In this document: piece after piece, positions 1-7,115 of the stretch
Layout of the letters: each line of letters starts with the position of its first letter
How positions within the stretch are numbered: the stretch's first letter is position 1
Assembly (NCBI GenBank): GCA_001899005.1
Contig: MKUW01000013.1
Span: forward strand, 1 to 64,000
Source: Chloroflexi bacterium 44-23
GTDB taxonomy: Bacteria; Chloroflexota; Anaerolineae; Anaerolineales; Anaerolineaceae
Length of the DNA stretch: 64,000 nucleotides
Reading direction: 5' to 3'
Program-made: the position numbers and the translations under genes
The notes under the pieces: generated by a model
Told to the model about the DNA's origin: nothing
Seen by the model: only the letters and a program-made list of their open reading frames with translations
Database searches by the model: none

Positions 1-75
1 TCACTGGCCGATTTGTTCCAGAATCGGTGGCCGATTTACATCGGATTCACTGGCCGATTTGCACCGGATTATGCA
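1..75. mobile_element. Terminal repeats of an IS21-like element (remnant)
   Basis: The first 75 bases hold three near-copies of the block CTGGCCGATTT, at about positions 4, 29 and 50, interleaved with CCGGATT/ATCGG-type blocks. Multiple short terminal repeats of this kind are typical of IS21-family ends, and the stretch closes on a CA dinucleotide at 74-75. The body of the element would lie to the left of the window. The repeats run directly into an open frame whose first ~16 codons are made of IS sequence, so the insertion appears to have replaced the start of that gene. The family assignment is by pattern only, because no transposase is visible. Confidence 0.45.
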
Positions 76-782
76 ACCGACAGGTAGAATTGGAATGGCT
101 GGATTTTACAGCATCATTAATCGCATCTGGAGAAACGTCACAAAGTATAAAATCTTCCTTAGATGAATACCTAAAAGATAGACTCTCAATCGGCAGTGAT
201 GCTGTTCGTGGAAGTCGTGGAAAAACGATTTCCATCTTATTAAGCATTTGGGTCACAGTTCCTAAGCACCTCACAAAATTACGAGATGATGCATTACTTT
301 TGATGAGACATTTATCTGCGAGCGAGCACCTGGCTTTGCATTGGGGAATGACTATGACAGCCTACCCGTTTTTTGGTGTTGTATCTGACACAGCCGGTCG
401 AATGCTCGGCCTCCAAGAAATGGTAAGTACATTAATATTGAAAAATCGGATGCGTGAAATATATGGACATCGCGAACAAGTTTTACGATCTACACGCTTT
501 GTTCTATACTCATTCACTCAATGGGGTGTTTTGATTGAAACTTCTGAAAGAGGTGTATATCGATTATCTGAAACGAAAAGTCTTAAGGACCATCAGTTGC
601 AAGATTGGTTAATTAAGGCTTTTCTTATTAGTGAAGGAAAAACTCTAGCGCCAGTAAACACTATTATTCGTTCACCCAAGTTATTCCCCTTTAAGTTTGA
701 AGAACCTTTCCGATCTGAGAATAGCTCTGATCTGGAATTTTTTCGCCAAGGTTTGGATGAAGAAATGGTCATGCTAAAGTAA
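27..782 (+). pseudogene. 5'-truncated gene of unknown function, cut by the IS end
   Basis: The open frame encodes 251 residues, but its first ~16 codons are translated IS-end repeats, so the native N-terminus is missing. From about residue 20 the product is a helical, soluble-looking protein with a GSRGKT segment, a HWGM segment followed by AYPFF, and a WGVL segment. It ends in an acidic tail. I do not recognise the family with certainty. The general layout recalls conserved hypothetical proteins of defence islands and, distantly, DUF1819/BrxA, but I would not name it. It converges on the SNF2 fragment across a strong hairpin terminator. There is no ribosome-binding site for the apparent ATG at 27. 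Confidence 0.5.
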
Positions 783-832
783 TAACAGATGATAGATTTT
801 TATGCCAACAAAAAATAATAAGGTTGATATTA

Positions 833-869
833 GAACGGGCTTCGACAAATATCGAAGCCCGTTCCTTTT
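833..869 (+). terminator. Intrinsic terminator between convergent genes
   Basis: A perfect 13-bp inverted repeat has arms at 833-845 (GAACGGGCTTCGA) and 852-864, a six-base loop CAAATA, and CCTTTT following on the plus strand. It sits between the convergent truncated gene (plus) and the SNF2 fragment (minus), whose TAA stop at 868-870 lies in the T-tract. Confidence 0.85.
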
Positions 870-1389
870 AGATTCCAAATCCCATCTGTCCCTCCGGAAT
901 TACCTCCTTTCTTCGTGTCCGCCTGACCACCAACGTCTTCTGGCTCACCCAATCATCCCAAGTCATTACTTTCGGACCAGGTATGATCACTGCGCTCGGA
1001 ATCGTTAGGCAACCCATCGGATTGTGGCTGACTTGCAGGTCATCCGCAAACAGGGTCTGTAAGCCGGATAGCTTCGCCCCATCCAGCACATCACGCGCTA
1101 GCTGAGTCAAGAAGTCGCCTTCCTCTTCAGGTACAATTGCTCCTCCGACCTCATCCCCATAAACGAGCTGCGCGGCTTTCATCTTTTTTCCCATCAAAGC
1201 CAGCGCTGTTGCTTCCATCGCTGACGAGTACACCGAGAAAATCGCTTTGACCGGCTGGGTCTGTCCCAAACGCCATACACGTCGCACGCTTTGCCACAAC
1301 GTATAGAGTGAATATTCGATTTCGAAGAACACCACGGTTGAGAATTGCACCAGGTCGAGGCCTGTTTCTATAAACCGAGGGTTAATCTC
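868..1389 (-). pseudogene. C-terminal fragment of a SNF2-type helicase
   Basis: The minus-strand frame is open from just after an in-frame TAG (1390-1392) to the TAA at 868. It starts with an ETGLDLVQFS segment, which fits helicase motif V, followed by QSVRRVWRLGQTQPV, which fits SNF2 motif VI with its R-x(2)-R-x-GQ. A ~100-residue tail ending in MGFGI follows. Everything N-terminal, including Walker A and the DExx box, is missing. Its upstream edge overlaps the C-terminal codons of the small orphan gene (1368-1700), so a recombination junction lies near 1370-1390. The ATG/GTG available at 1350 has no ribosome-binding site. It is best read as a fragment of a large helicase from a lost accessory system. 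Confidence 0.65.
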
Positions 1390-1700
1390 CTATCTTGCAC
1401 ATCGAGGTTGGCTTCCGCCGGGGTTAAAGGACGGTAGTTTGCCAAAACCGGTGGCTGTTTCTCACCCGGTTTTGCAGTAAAGAGCTAAGCGCTGAGTTCT
1501 GAGTTGTAATTCAGGAAGCCCGCATTCCCAACCGCATAATCATAAGGGTAAGCTGCACGAGTTAGTTCGTGACCGAGATCCTCCCTGGCTGGTAGTCCAC
1601 TCCCGTCCTTATGGGCAGCGATGACTATTTTGGCCTCTTTTTGCCTGGCGATGATGCGGTTCACTTTTTCGCGCAGGTATTTGTCTTCGTATACATTCAT
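1368..1700 (-). pseudogene. Orphan small gene, copy 1, interrupted by an amber codon
   Basis: The ATG at 1700-1698 follows an AGGAGG ribosome-binding site and opens a frame (MNVYEDKYLREKVNRII...) nearly identical to the intact copy at 4162-4512. After the SELSA segment the reading meets TAG at 1487-1485, where copy 2 has a tyrosine codon (TAC). Beyond the stop the frame continues as LFTAKPGEKQPPVLANYR, in register with copy 2, to a second stop at 1370-1368. This copy is therefore either a pseudogene made by one base change or an amber-readthrough gene. Pseudogene is the simpler reading, since its 3' end also runs into foreign helicase sequence. The function is not recognised. Confidence 0.7.
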
Positions 1701-1732
1701 GTGATCCTCCTTTGGGGTTATGAGATTTATTA

Positions 1733-1765
1733 CCAACGTTTATGTAGAAAGAATTAGCCAACGTT
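1733..1765 (-). promoter_or_regulatory. Paired CCAACGTT repeats upstream of orphan copy 1
   Basis: CCAACGTT occurs at 1733-1740 and again at 1758-1765, 25 bp apart, directly upstream of the small orphan gene. The same pair, 23 bp apart, precedes copy 2. Each half-site contains the palindrome AACGTT. Conservation of the pair in both copies, with otherwise different flanks, suggests a regulator-binding site. The regulator is unknown. Confidence 0.4.
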
Positions 1766-1887
1766 CAAGCTATTCTGCTAGCATGTGCAATACAGAATGG
1801 CAAAGAAATACTTCTGCGCAAGCCTGGGTATTCTTTTGCTATTCTGCATGTTAACTATCCCGGGGAGAGATTCGATAAAATTACTCA

Positions 1888-1918
1888 TTGACGTTCCAGT
1901 AACTGGAAGGTCTATAAT
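1888..1918 (+). promoter_or_regulatory. MerR-type promoter/operator of merRA
   Basis: The -35 element is TTGACG (1888-1893) and the -10 is TATAAT (1913-1918), separated by 19 bp, the overlong spacing that MerR-family activators correct by DNA distortion. The spacer contains the palindrome TTCCAGT-A-ACTGGAA centred at 1901. The symmetry extends outward to GAC...GTC at 1890-1892 and 1910-1912, with one mismatched pair. Transcription would run into merR (TTG at 1942) and merA, so the operon is autoregulated. Confidence 0.85.
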
Positions 1919-1941
1919 GTTATGAGAAAAAGGAGGCTGTC

Positions 1942-2343
1942 TTGAAAATTCAAGAGCTATCCAAGGCAACGGGTGTGCCAGCCAAGACAATCCGTTTCTA
2001 CGAGGAATCTGGGGTCTTGCCATTACCGGCACGTACCCCGAACGGTTACCGCGATTATCACCAGTCGGACATTGATCGATTACAGCTGGTTGCAGGTGCA
2101 CGACGCCTGGAGCTCTCTCTGGATGATATCCGGGAAATTCTTGCCCTCAGGGATCAGCGAGAAGCACCCTGTCGCACTTTGTTGGATCGAATCCAGCAAA
2201 AAGCGGATGAGGTTGCCGAAAGGATTATGGCTCTGCAACATCTTGAAGCAGAACTTCGAGAATTGCATGCTATAGGTCTTACTTTTCCAACCGATGATGT
2301 GGACGGCAAGAATTGTGTTTGTCACCTCGTCAGTGAAAGGTAA
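1942..2343 (+). CDS. merR: MerR-family mercury-responsive regulator
   Basis: The 133-residue MerR protein has an N-terminal winged-helix HTH (residues ~1-70, with KTIRFYEESG and the NGYRDY wing), a dimerisation helix (~75-112) and a cysteine-bearing tail. It starts at TTG 1942 behind AGGAGG. Candidate metal ligands are C77, C125 and C127. Classical Tn501-type MerR uses C82, C117 and C126, so the equivalent of the middle cysteine appears moved into a CVC pair at the end. It lies 26 bp upstream of merA on the same strand and behind its own 19-bp-spaced operator, which together support Hg(II)-dependent activation of merRA. From sequence alone another thiophilic metal cannot be excluded, but the neighbour makes mercury by far the likeliest. 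Confidence 0.87.
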   Translation: MKIQELSKATGVPAKTIRFYEESGVLPLPARTPNGYRDYHQSDIDRLQLVAGARRLELSLDDIREILALRDQREAPCRTLLDRIQQKADEVAERIMALQHLEAELRELHAIGLTFPTDDVDGKNCVCHLVSER

Positions 2344-2369
2344 GTTGATTGAGTTAAAGGAGACTAATA

Positions 2370-4037
2370 ATGGCAAAGAAAAGAATTGAGCTTGATGTTC
2401 GTGGCATGACGTGCAGTTCATGTGCAGTTCACGTAAAAAAGAGTTTATTATCTGTTCCGGGAGTGGAAAACGCAGACGTGCCCGGTTGGGAATCCGGAAA
2501 AGCGACTGTAATAGCCGATGAAAAGGTCGAATCAAAAGATCTGAGCAGTGCAGTCGCCAACGCCGGTTATCATACATCCGTAAAGACCGTCCAGAATCTG
2601 GAAGCTCCGTCTGGCTTAGAACTGGCCAGTCAAGAAAAGGTTGATTTTGATCTATTGGTCATTGGCGGTGGTTCCGGCGGCTTTGCTGCAGCAATCAAGG
2701 GTGAAGAGCTTGGCTACCGGGTTGGCCTCATCAATGGCGGGACGATTGGCGGTACCTGCGTGAATGTGGGCTGTGTGCCCAGTAAAACCCTCATCCGGGC
2801 AGCAGAAGCCTGGTATAAGGCCGGACACCATCCCTTCTCGGGGGTAACTACTTCTCAAACGAACCTCGATTGGCCTGCAGTTCGGGACCAGAAGGATGAA
2901 TTGGTACAAAATTTGCGCCAAAAGAAGTATGTGGATGTTTTGGATGCTTATCCAAACATCAAGTTGATCAAAGGCTATGCTACGTTTTCAGCCGATGGGT
3001 CGGTGCATGTGGGAGAGCAATCCTACCGGGCGCATCGTTATGTGATTGCTACCGGTGCTCAACCGCGAATCTTGCCAATTCCTGGCCTAGCTGAAGCCCG
3101 GCCGCTCACCAGCACCACCCTGATGGACCTGAAGGTATTGCCGAAATCGCTCATCATATTGGGCGGACGTGCCGTAGCCCTGGAATTAGGACAAACCATG
3201 GCCCGTCTGGGTGTAAAAGTGCTCATCCTGCAACGCAGCACCCGTCTGGTGCCTGAACACGAACCGGAAATTGGCCGTGCCATTCAGGAATACTTGGAGC
3301 AGGAGGGAATCGCCATCCTCACAGGTGTTCAAATAGAACAGGTGAGTCGTGAGGGAGAAGTGAGCACTGTTCATGCAAAGTTGATGGGACAATTCCGGAC
3401 GTTTGAAGCAGACCAAATCCTGGTCGCTTTGGGACGCCAGCCAAATACTGAGGGCATGGGACTGGATCAGGTTGGCGTGAGACTGGACCAGATTGGCGCG
3501 ATCCTCATCAACGAGTATCAACAAACATCCAATCCGTCCATTTATGCTTCAGGTGATGTAACCCCAAACCCGGATTACGTGTATGTGGCAGCAGCAAGCG
3601 GCAGTCTGGCAGTGATCAACGCCATGAATGGCAACCAGCATCCCCTGGATTTGTCCGCTTTGCCGGGAGTCATTTTTACCGACCCACAAATAGCAACGGT
3701 TGGCCTGACAGAATCCCAAGCCAAACAACAAGGATACGAAGTAAAGACAAATACATTGCCTTTAGAGTATGTTCCCCGTGCATTGGCCGCCAGAGACGTG
3801 CGTGGTCTCATCAAAATGGTCACAGATAAAAGATCCGGGAAGATCCTGGGAGTTCATATGCTGGCAGCAGAAGCCGGCGAGGTGATCCAAACAGCGACCC
3901 TGGCAGTCAAGTTTGGGCTGAAGGTGTCCGATCTGACCGAAACGCTCTTCCCTTACCTCACGCAAGTTGAGGGGTTAAAGCTAACAGCCCTAACCTTTAC
4001 AAAGGATATTGAAAAACTTTCTTGTTGTGCCGGCTAA
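2370..4037 (+). CDS. merA: Mercuric reductase with N-terminal HMA domain
   Basis: The 555-residue NAD(P)H- and FAD-dependent enzyme reduces Hg(II) to volatile Hg(0) in the cytoplasm. Residues 1-70 form a heavy-metal-associated domain with GMTCSSC at 12-18. The FAD-binding GGGSGG is at 99-104. The redox-active pair is C130/C135 in GGTCVNVGC. The vicinal cysteines near the C-terminus (LSCCAG), which pass mercury to the active site and separate MerA from other pyridine-nucleotide disulfide oxidoreductases, are present. It starts at ATG 2370 behind AAAGGAG. No merT, merP or other Hg transporter gene is visible nearby, so uptake and substrate supply must come from elsewhere or be passive. The gene looks intact. 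Confidence 0.95.
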   Translation: MAKKRIELDVRGMTCSSCAVHVKKSLLSVPGVENADVPGWESGKATVIADEKVESKDLSSAVANAGYHTSVKTVQNLEAPSGLELASQEKVDFDLLVIGGGSGGFAAAIKGEELGYRVGLINGGTIGGTCVNVGCVPSKTLIRAAEAWYKAGHHPFSGVTTSQTNLDWPAVRDQKDELVQNLRQKKYVDVLDAYPNIKLIKGYATFSADGSVHVGEQSYRAHRYVIATGAQPRILPIPGLAEARPLTSTTLMDLKVLPKSLIILGGRAVALELGQTMARLGVKVLILQRSTRLVPEHEPEIGRAIQEYLEQEGIAILTGVQIEQVSREGEVSTVHAKLMGQFRTFEADQILVALGRQPNTEGMGLDQVGVRLDQIGAILINEYQQTSNPSIYASGDVTPNPDYVYVAAASGSLAVINAMNGNQHPLDLSALPGVIFTDPQIATVGLTESQAKQQGYEVKTNTLPLEYVPRALAARDVRGLIKMVTDKRSGKILGVHMLAAEAGEVIQTATLAVKFGLKVSDLTETLFPYLTQVEGLKLTALTFTKDIEKLSCCAG

Positions 4038-4161
4038 TAGTCATAATTCGCCTTCAAAAGAGCCCATTTTCGTTTACTGGAAACAAAAGTGAACTAAAAG
4101 GAGTTAACGCAAGGTAGTTAATAAATGGTTACATATTGACAGTTTGCTACAACGAAGTAAA

Positions 4162-4512
4162 TTACAAGTGAAATTTGGACCCTCGTTGAATATGGATGCT
4201 CCTGTCCTTTACATCGAGGATTGCTTCGCCTAGAGTAAGAACTCGGTAGTTAGCTAACACTTGGGGTAGTTTCTCACCCGATTTTGCAGTAAACAGGTAA
4301 GCTCCGAGTTCCGAATCGTACTTAAGGAACCCGGCTTTACCAACTGCATAATCGTATGGGTAAGCTGCCCGTGTCAGTTCCTGACCGAGATCTTCTCTCG
4401 CAGGTAAGCCACTGCCATCCTTATAAGCAGCGATAATGATCTTGCCCTCCTTCTGCCTGGCAATAATACGGTTCACCATTTCACGCAGGTATTTGTCTTC
4501 GTATACATTCAT
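4162..4512 (-). CDS. Orphan small protein, intact copy 2
   Basis: The 116-residue product starts at ATG 4512-4510, behind AGGAGG. It has a charged N-terminal helix (MNVYEDKYLREMVNRIIARQ), a central AAYKDGSGLPAREDL segment and a YPYDYAVGKAGF segment, then a C-terminal beta-like half ending in RGSKFHL. No signal peptide or membrane segment is visible. The family is not recognised. A longer in-frame start exists upstream but lacks a ribosome-binding site, and both copies share the internal ATG context exactly. Copy 1 lies 2.8 kb away in the same orientation on the far side of merRA, and a 44-bp block around the start (4484-4527 and 1672-1715) is identical in both. It converges on merA, with ~125 bp between the stops. 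Confidence 0.7.
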   Translation of the reverse strand: MNVYEDKYLREMVNRIIARQKEGKIIIAAYKDGSGLPAREDLGQELTRAAYPYDYAVGKAGFLKYDSELGAYLFTAKSGEKLPQVLANYRVLTLGEAILDVKDRSIHIQRGSKFHL

Positions 4513-4547
4513 GTGATCCTCCTTTGGATTAGATATGGATTGAATAA

Positions 4548-4578
4548 CCAACGTTTGTTTGAAGAAAGAGCCAACGTT
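4548..4578 (-). promoter_or_regulatory. Paired CCAACGTT repeats upstream of orphan copy 2
   Basis: CCAACGTT occurs at 4548-4555 and 4571-4578, 23 bp apart, at the same place relative to the gene as in copy 1. This is a candidate operator; no regulator is identified. Confidence 0.4.
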
Positions 4579-4720
4579 TTTGTGCCAGTAGTGAAATGCC
4601 ATACAGAACAGCAAAAAAGGGTCGGAAACGAAATGTTTGTGAACCTTTTTTACGGTCCTGTGGTTGATCAAATTGACATCGAGGGTGATACAGATAACTT
4701 TCTGAGAGTACAGTTATGGT

Positions 4721-4814
4721 GTTTTAATAGTTATTAAAACCCCCCATTCTATTAAAACTGATTGATTGTCCATCTTGTTTTTAATGAAAACATATGTTTT
4801 AATAAGTATTAAAA
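4721..4814 (+). promoter_or_regulatory. Two palindromic operators of the AbiE toxin-antitoxin pair
   Basis: A perfect palindrome GTTTTAATA-GT-TATTAAAAC lies at 4721-4740. A second, TTTTAATA-AG-TATTAAAA, lies at 4797-4814, ten bases before the abiEi start. Between them are a lone half-site TATTAAAAC (4750-4758) and an imperfect GTTTT...AAAAC dyad (~4778-4792). AbiEi antitoxins are known to repress their own operon by binding paired inverted repeats, and this layout fits that model. That AbiEi is the binder here is an inference. Confidence 0.7.
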
Positions 4815-4823
4815 GAGGTTATT

Positions 4824-5903
4824 ATGTTAAAAGAAGCAGATGTCTCTAAAAAAGGATTGCTTGCATTCAAGGAATGCCTTTCGGTTGTGCCATCCCTTAC
4901 AATCGATTCCATAGAGGAGCTACCTGCTAAAGACATGCCTGATTATCAAGCGATTGTTCGTGGGGAGGGATTCAAACAGATCGTTTACCTTGAAATAAAA
5001 ACTCTGGGAACTCCAAAAAGCACAAGAGAGGCAGTCAATTTACTCGTGAGACGGATTCAAAATGACCCCGCATCCTATGGGATATTTGTTGCACCTTACA
5101 TAGCCCCTAGATCAGCTGCCATTTGCAAGGAATCTGGAATCGGGTATGTCGATTTATCTGGAAATTGTTCTATTGCTTTCCAACAGATTTTTATCAATCG
5201 AGAAAAATCGGGGAATCAATTTCCTTTCAAAACGGGTCTATCATCGATCTACTCGCCAAAATCCGAACGTATATTGCGCGTTTTACTCGTTTACCCGTAT
5301 CGAACCTGGAAAGCAATCGATCTTGCGAAAGAAGCTCAAGTCAGTCTTGGTATGATCACTCAGGTAAGTAAAAAATTGATTGAGGAAGAATGGCTGAAAA
5401 AGACATCGCAAGGTATCTCATTAACCCAACCAGAAAATCTATTAGTAGATTGGAGTAATCACTACACCATTAAACGCAATGTCCAAAACAATTACTACTC
5501 AATGAAGCCGCTGCAAGATTTAGAAATTGAGATTGCGGATACATGCAACAAGATGAACATTTCTTATGCCTTGACTGGTTTTTCGGCGAGCAATCGTTTG
5601 GCCCCAATGGTTAGGGGTCAACGTGCAATGATATATGTCAGTCGGAATATTGATTTGGTGGCCGAAAAAGTTGGCTTGAAACCCGTCGAAAGTGGAGCCA
5701 ACATCATTTTGATTCAACCATACGATGATGGTGTATTTTGGAACGCCAAGTCGATCGGTGATCTAGAAATCTCCGAACCGGTTCAGGTTTATCTTGATCT
5801 GAAACGTTACCCAGGACGTGGTGAAGAAGCAGCAGATTTTCTATTTAGAGAGGTGATTAATTCAAGATGGCAACAACTAAAAATGAATATGATCGCCTCC
5901 TAG
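4824..5903 (+). CDS. abiEi: AbiEi-family antitoxin of a type IV TA system (long form)
   Basis: The 359-residue protein has three parts. The first ~130 residues look like a restriction-nuclease-like fold (VYLEIKTLG, then YGIFVAPYIAPRSAAIC). A winged-helix segment follows (~145-205, RILRVLLVYPYRTWKAIDLAKEAQ). The C-terminal ~150 residues form an AbiEi-like domain (LTGFSASNRLAP). In characterised systems AbiEi represses the operon and neutralises the AbiEii nucleotidyltransferase without forming a stable complex. It starts at ATG 4824 just after the second palindromic operator and overlaps abiEii by 37 bp, so the two are translated together. It is longer than the ~200-residue streptococcal type because of the N-terminal domain, whose role is not known from sequence. 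Confidence 0.8.
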   Translation: MLKEADVSKKGLLAFKECLSVVPSLTIDSIEELPAKDMPDYQAIVRGEGFKQIVYLEIKTLGTPKSTREAVNLLVRRIQNDPASYGIFVAPYIAPRSAAICKESGIGYVDLSGNCSIAFQQIFINREKSGNQFPFKTGLSSIYSPKSERILRVLLVYPYRTWKAIDLAKEAQVSLGMITQVSKKLIEEEWLKKTSQGISLTQPENLLVDWSNHYTIKRNVQNNYYSMKPLQDLEIEIADTCNKMNISYALTGFSASNRLAPMVRGQRAMIYVSRNIDLVAEKVGLKPVESGANIILIQPYDDGVFWNAKSIGDLEISEPVQVYLDLKRYPGRGEEAADFLFREVINSRWQQLKMNMIAS

Positions 5904-6691
5904 TAGAGGCTGCGCACAGGGTGCTTCTGGAAGTTGCTCGGCTTTTGTATGACTACCGAGATGGAATTGTGTTGGTAGGTGGTTCTGTTCCTGGATTATT
6001 ATTTGACCAGGATGTTTCAGAACACATTGGAACAATTGATGTTGATGTCGCACTAGATCAAAATACCATCCAGGAAGTCGGTTACCGATCCATCATGCAA
6101 TTGCTTTCCAAACGAGGATATATTCAAGGGGATCAACCGTTTATTTTTTATCGTACTTTACAGGTTGACGATCAAGAGATTACTGTTGAAGTGGATTTCT
6201 TGGCCGGCGAATATGGAGGGACGAGCAAGAAGCACAGAACGCAGATCGTTCAAGATATGCATCCCAGAAAAGCGCGTGCTTGTGATCTTGCCTTTCTAAA
6301 CCCTATTCAAATAACGATAGAGGGTACTTTGCCAGAGGGTGGAAAGGATCGGGCTTCCATTCAAGTTGCTTCGATTGTCCCATTTCTCATAATGAAAGTG
6401 CAGGCTTTGAATAGTAGACTCAAAGAAAAAGATGCCTACGATATTTATTATTGTTTAACTAATTTTCCGAATGGGATGGATGCATTAGTTGAGGCATTCC
6501 GAACATTTCCTGATCATCCTTTGATATATGAGGGATTAGCGATTTTGTCTGAAAAATTTTCAGCTTCAGATTCAGTTGGTCCTGTATTTGTAACCAATTT
6601 TCTGGATGAAAATGATCCAGAGACTCGAGCACAGATCCAAAGAGACGCATATGAACGTGTGCAATATTTATTGAATTCACTTCTTGCCTGA
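5867..6691 (+). CDS. abiEii: AbiEii-family nucleotidyltransferase toxin
   Basis: The 274-residue protein carries the nucleotidyltransferase signature: GGS at 38-40, DVD (metal-binding aspartates) at 58-60, a third acidic residue in the EVDFLAGE strand, and the later K-x(8)-K-x-KDAYD helix typical of AbiEii/AbiGii toxins. Such toxins transfer nucleotides to RNA (tRNA acceptor ends in studied members), halting growth, and have been linked to phage abortive infection. It starts inside the end of abiEi (37-bp overlap) and is followed by a strong terminator, making a closed two-gene operon. All recognisable catalytic residues are present, so it should be active. Confidence 0.85.
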   Translation: MATTKNEYDRLLVEAAHRVLLEVARLLYDYRDGIVLVGGSVPGLLFDQDVSEHIGTIDVDVALDQNTIQEVGYRSIMQLLSKRGYIQGDQPFIFYRTLQVDDQEITVEVDFLAGEYGGTSKKHRTQIVQDMHPRKARACDLAFLNPIQITIEGTLPEGGKDRASIQVASIVPFLIMKVQALNSRLKEKDAYDIYYCLTNFPNGMDALVEAFRTFPDHPLIYEGLAILSEKFSASDSVGPVFVTNFLDENDPETRAQIQRDAYERVQYLLNSLLA

Positions 6692-6723
6692 ACTGTTAAT
6701 CACCTAGGGAATCAAAAGCCATC

Positions 6724-6756
6724 AATGGAGGGAGCCATAACTCCCTCCATTTTTTT
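6724..6756 (+). terminator. Intrinsic terminator after abiEii
   Basis: Arms AATGGAGGGAG (6724-6734) and its complement (6741-6751) enclose a six-base loop and are followed by an unbroken T-run to 6756. The stop codon of abiEii is 33 bp upstream. The minus-strand beta-clamp fragment begins on the far side. Confidence 0.92.
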
Positions 6757-7115
6757 ACCTTCCATCGATATGCATGGGCATTAATACGTATAAATTCTCC
6801 TCATCTCCTGTTGAATGGAGTACCGCCGGTGTGTTGTGGGCATTCGCCTCAATGGTCACTTTTTTGGTAGTGATGGCTTCCAACCCATCTTGCAAGAATT
6901 TCACATTGAATGCGATCTCTAATTCCTGTCCTTCAACCGTGGTATCAAGCTCTATCTCACTGGCATTTGTCTTGCCAGATCCAGCCGACAATTTGACCTT
7001 CCCTGATTGATCAGCTCCGGGTTGAAAGTGAAACCGCACCGCATTGCTACCGTCTGCCTTTAGCAGGTAGAAACGGGATGGTCTTGTTTGCCTTTGTAGT
7101 TCTTAAAATCCGCAA
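6755..7115 (-). pseudogene. C-terminal fragment of DNA polymerase III beta clamp
   Basis: The minus-strand frame encodes FYLLKADGSNAVRF, then IAFNVKFLQDGLEAI, and ends in YVLMPMHIDGR. These match the third domain of DnaN, whose C-terminus is normally a Y-x-L/V-MP(M/V) strand. Only ~115 of the ~370 residues of a beta clamp remain. The frame is cut off upstream by a TAA, and no start or ribosome-binding site is present. It is probably a remnant of an element-borne dnaN-like gene rather than the chromosomal copy. Confidence 0.7.

Noticed and set aside
2080..2577. 165-codon minus-strand frame across merR/merA
   Set aside because: It is antisense to two solid genes.
4038..4161. merT, merP or merB between merA and the orphan gene
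   Set aside because: Only 124 bp remain, and an AAAGGAG-like motif near 4097 is not followed by an open frame.
4513..4737. 74-codon plus-strand frame upstream of abiEi
   Set aside because: It overlaps the regulatory repeats of the orphan gene and the first AbiE operator, with no ribosome-binding site.
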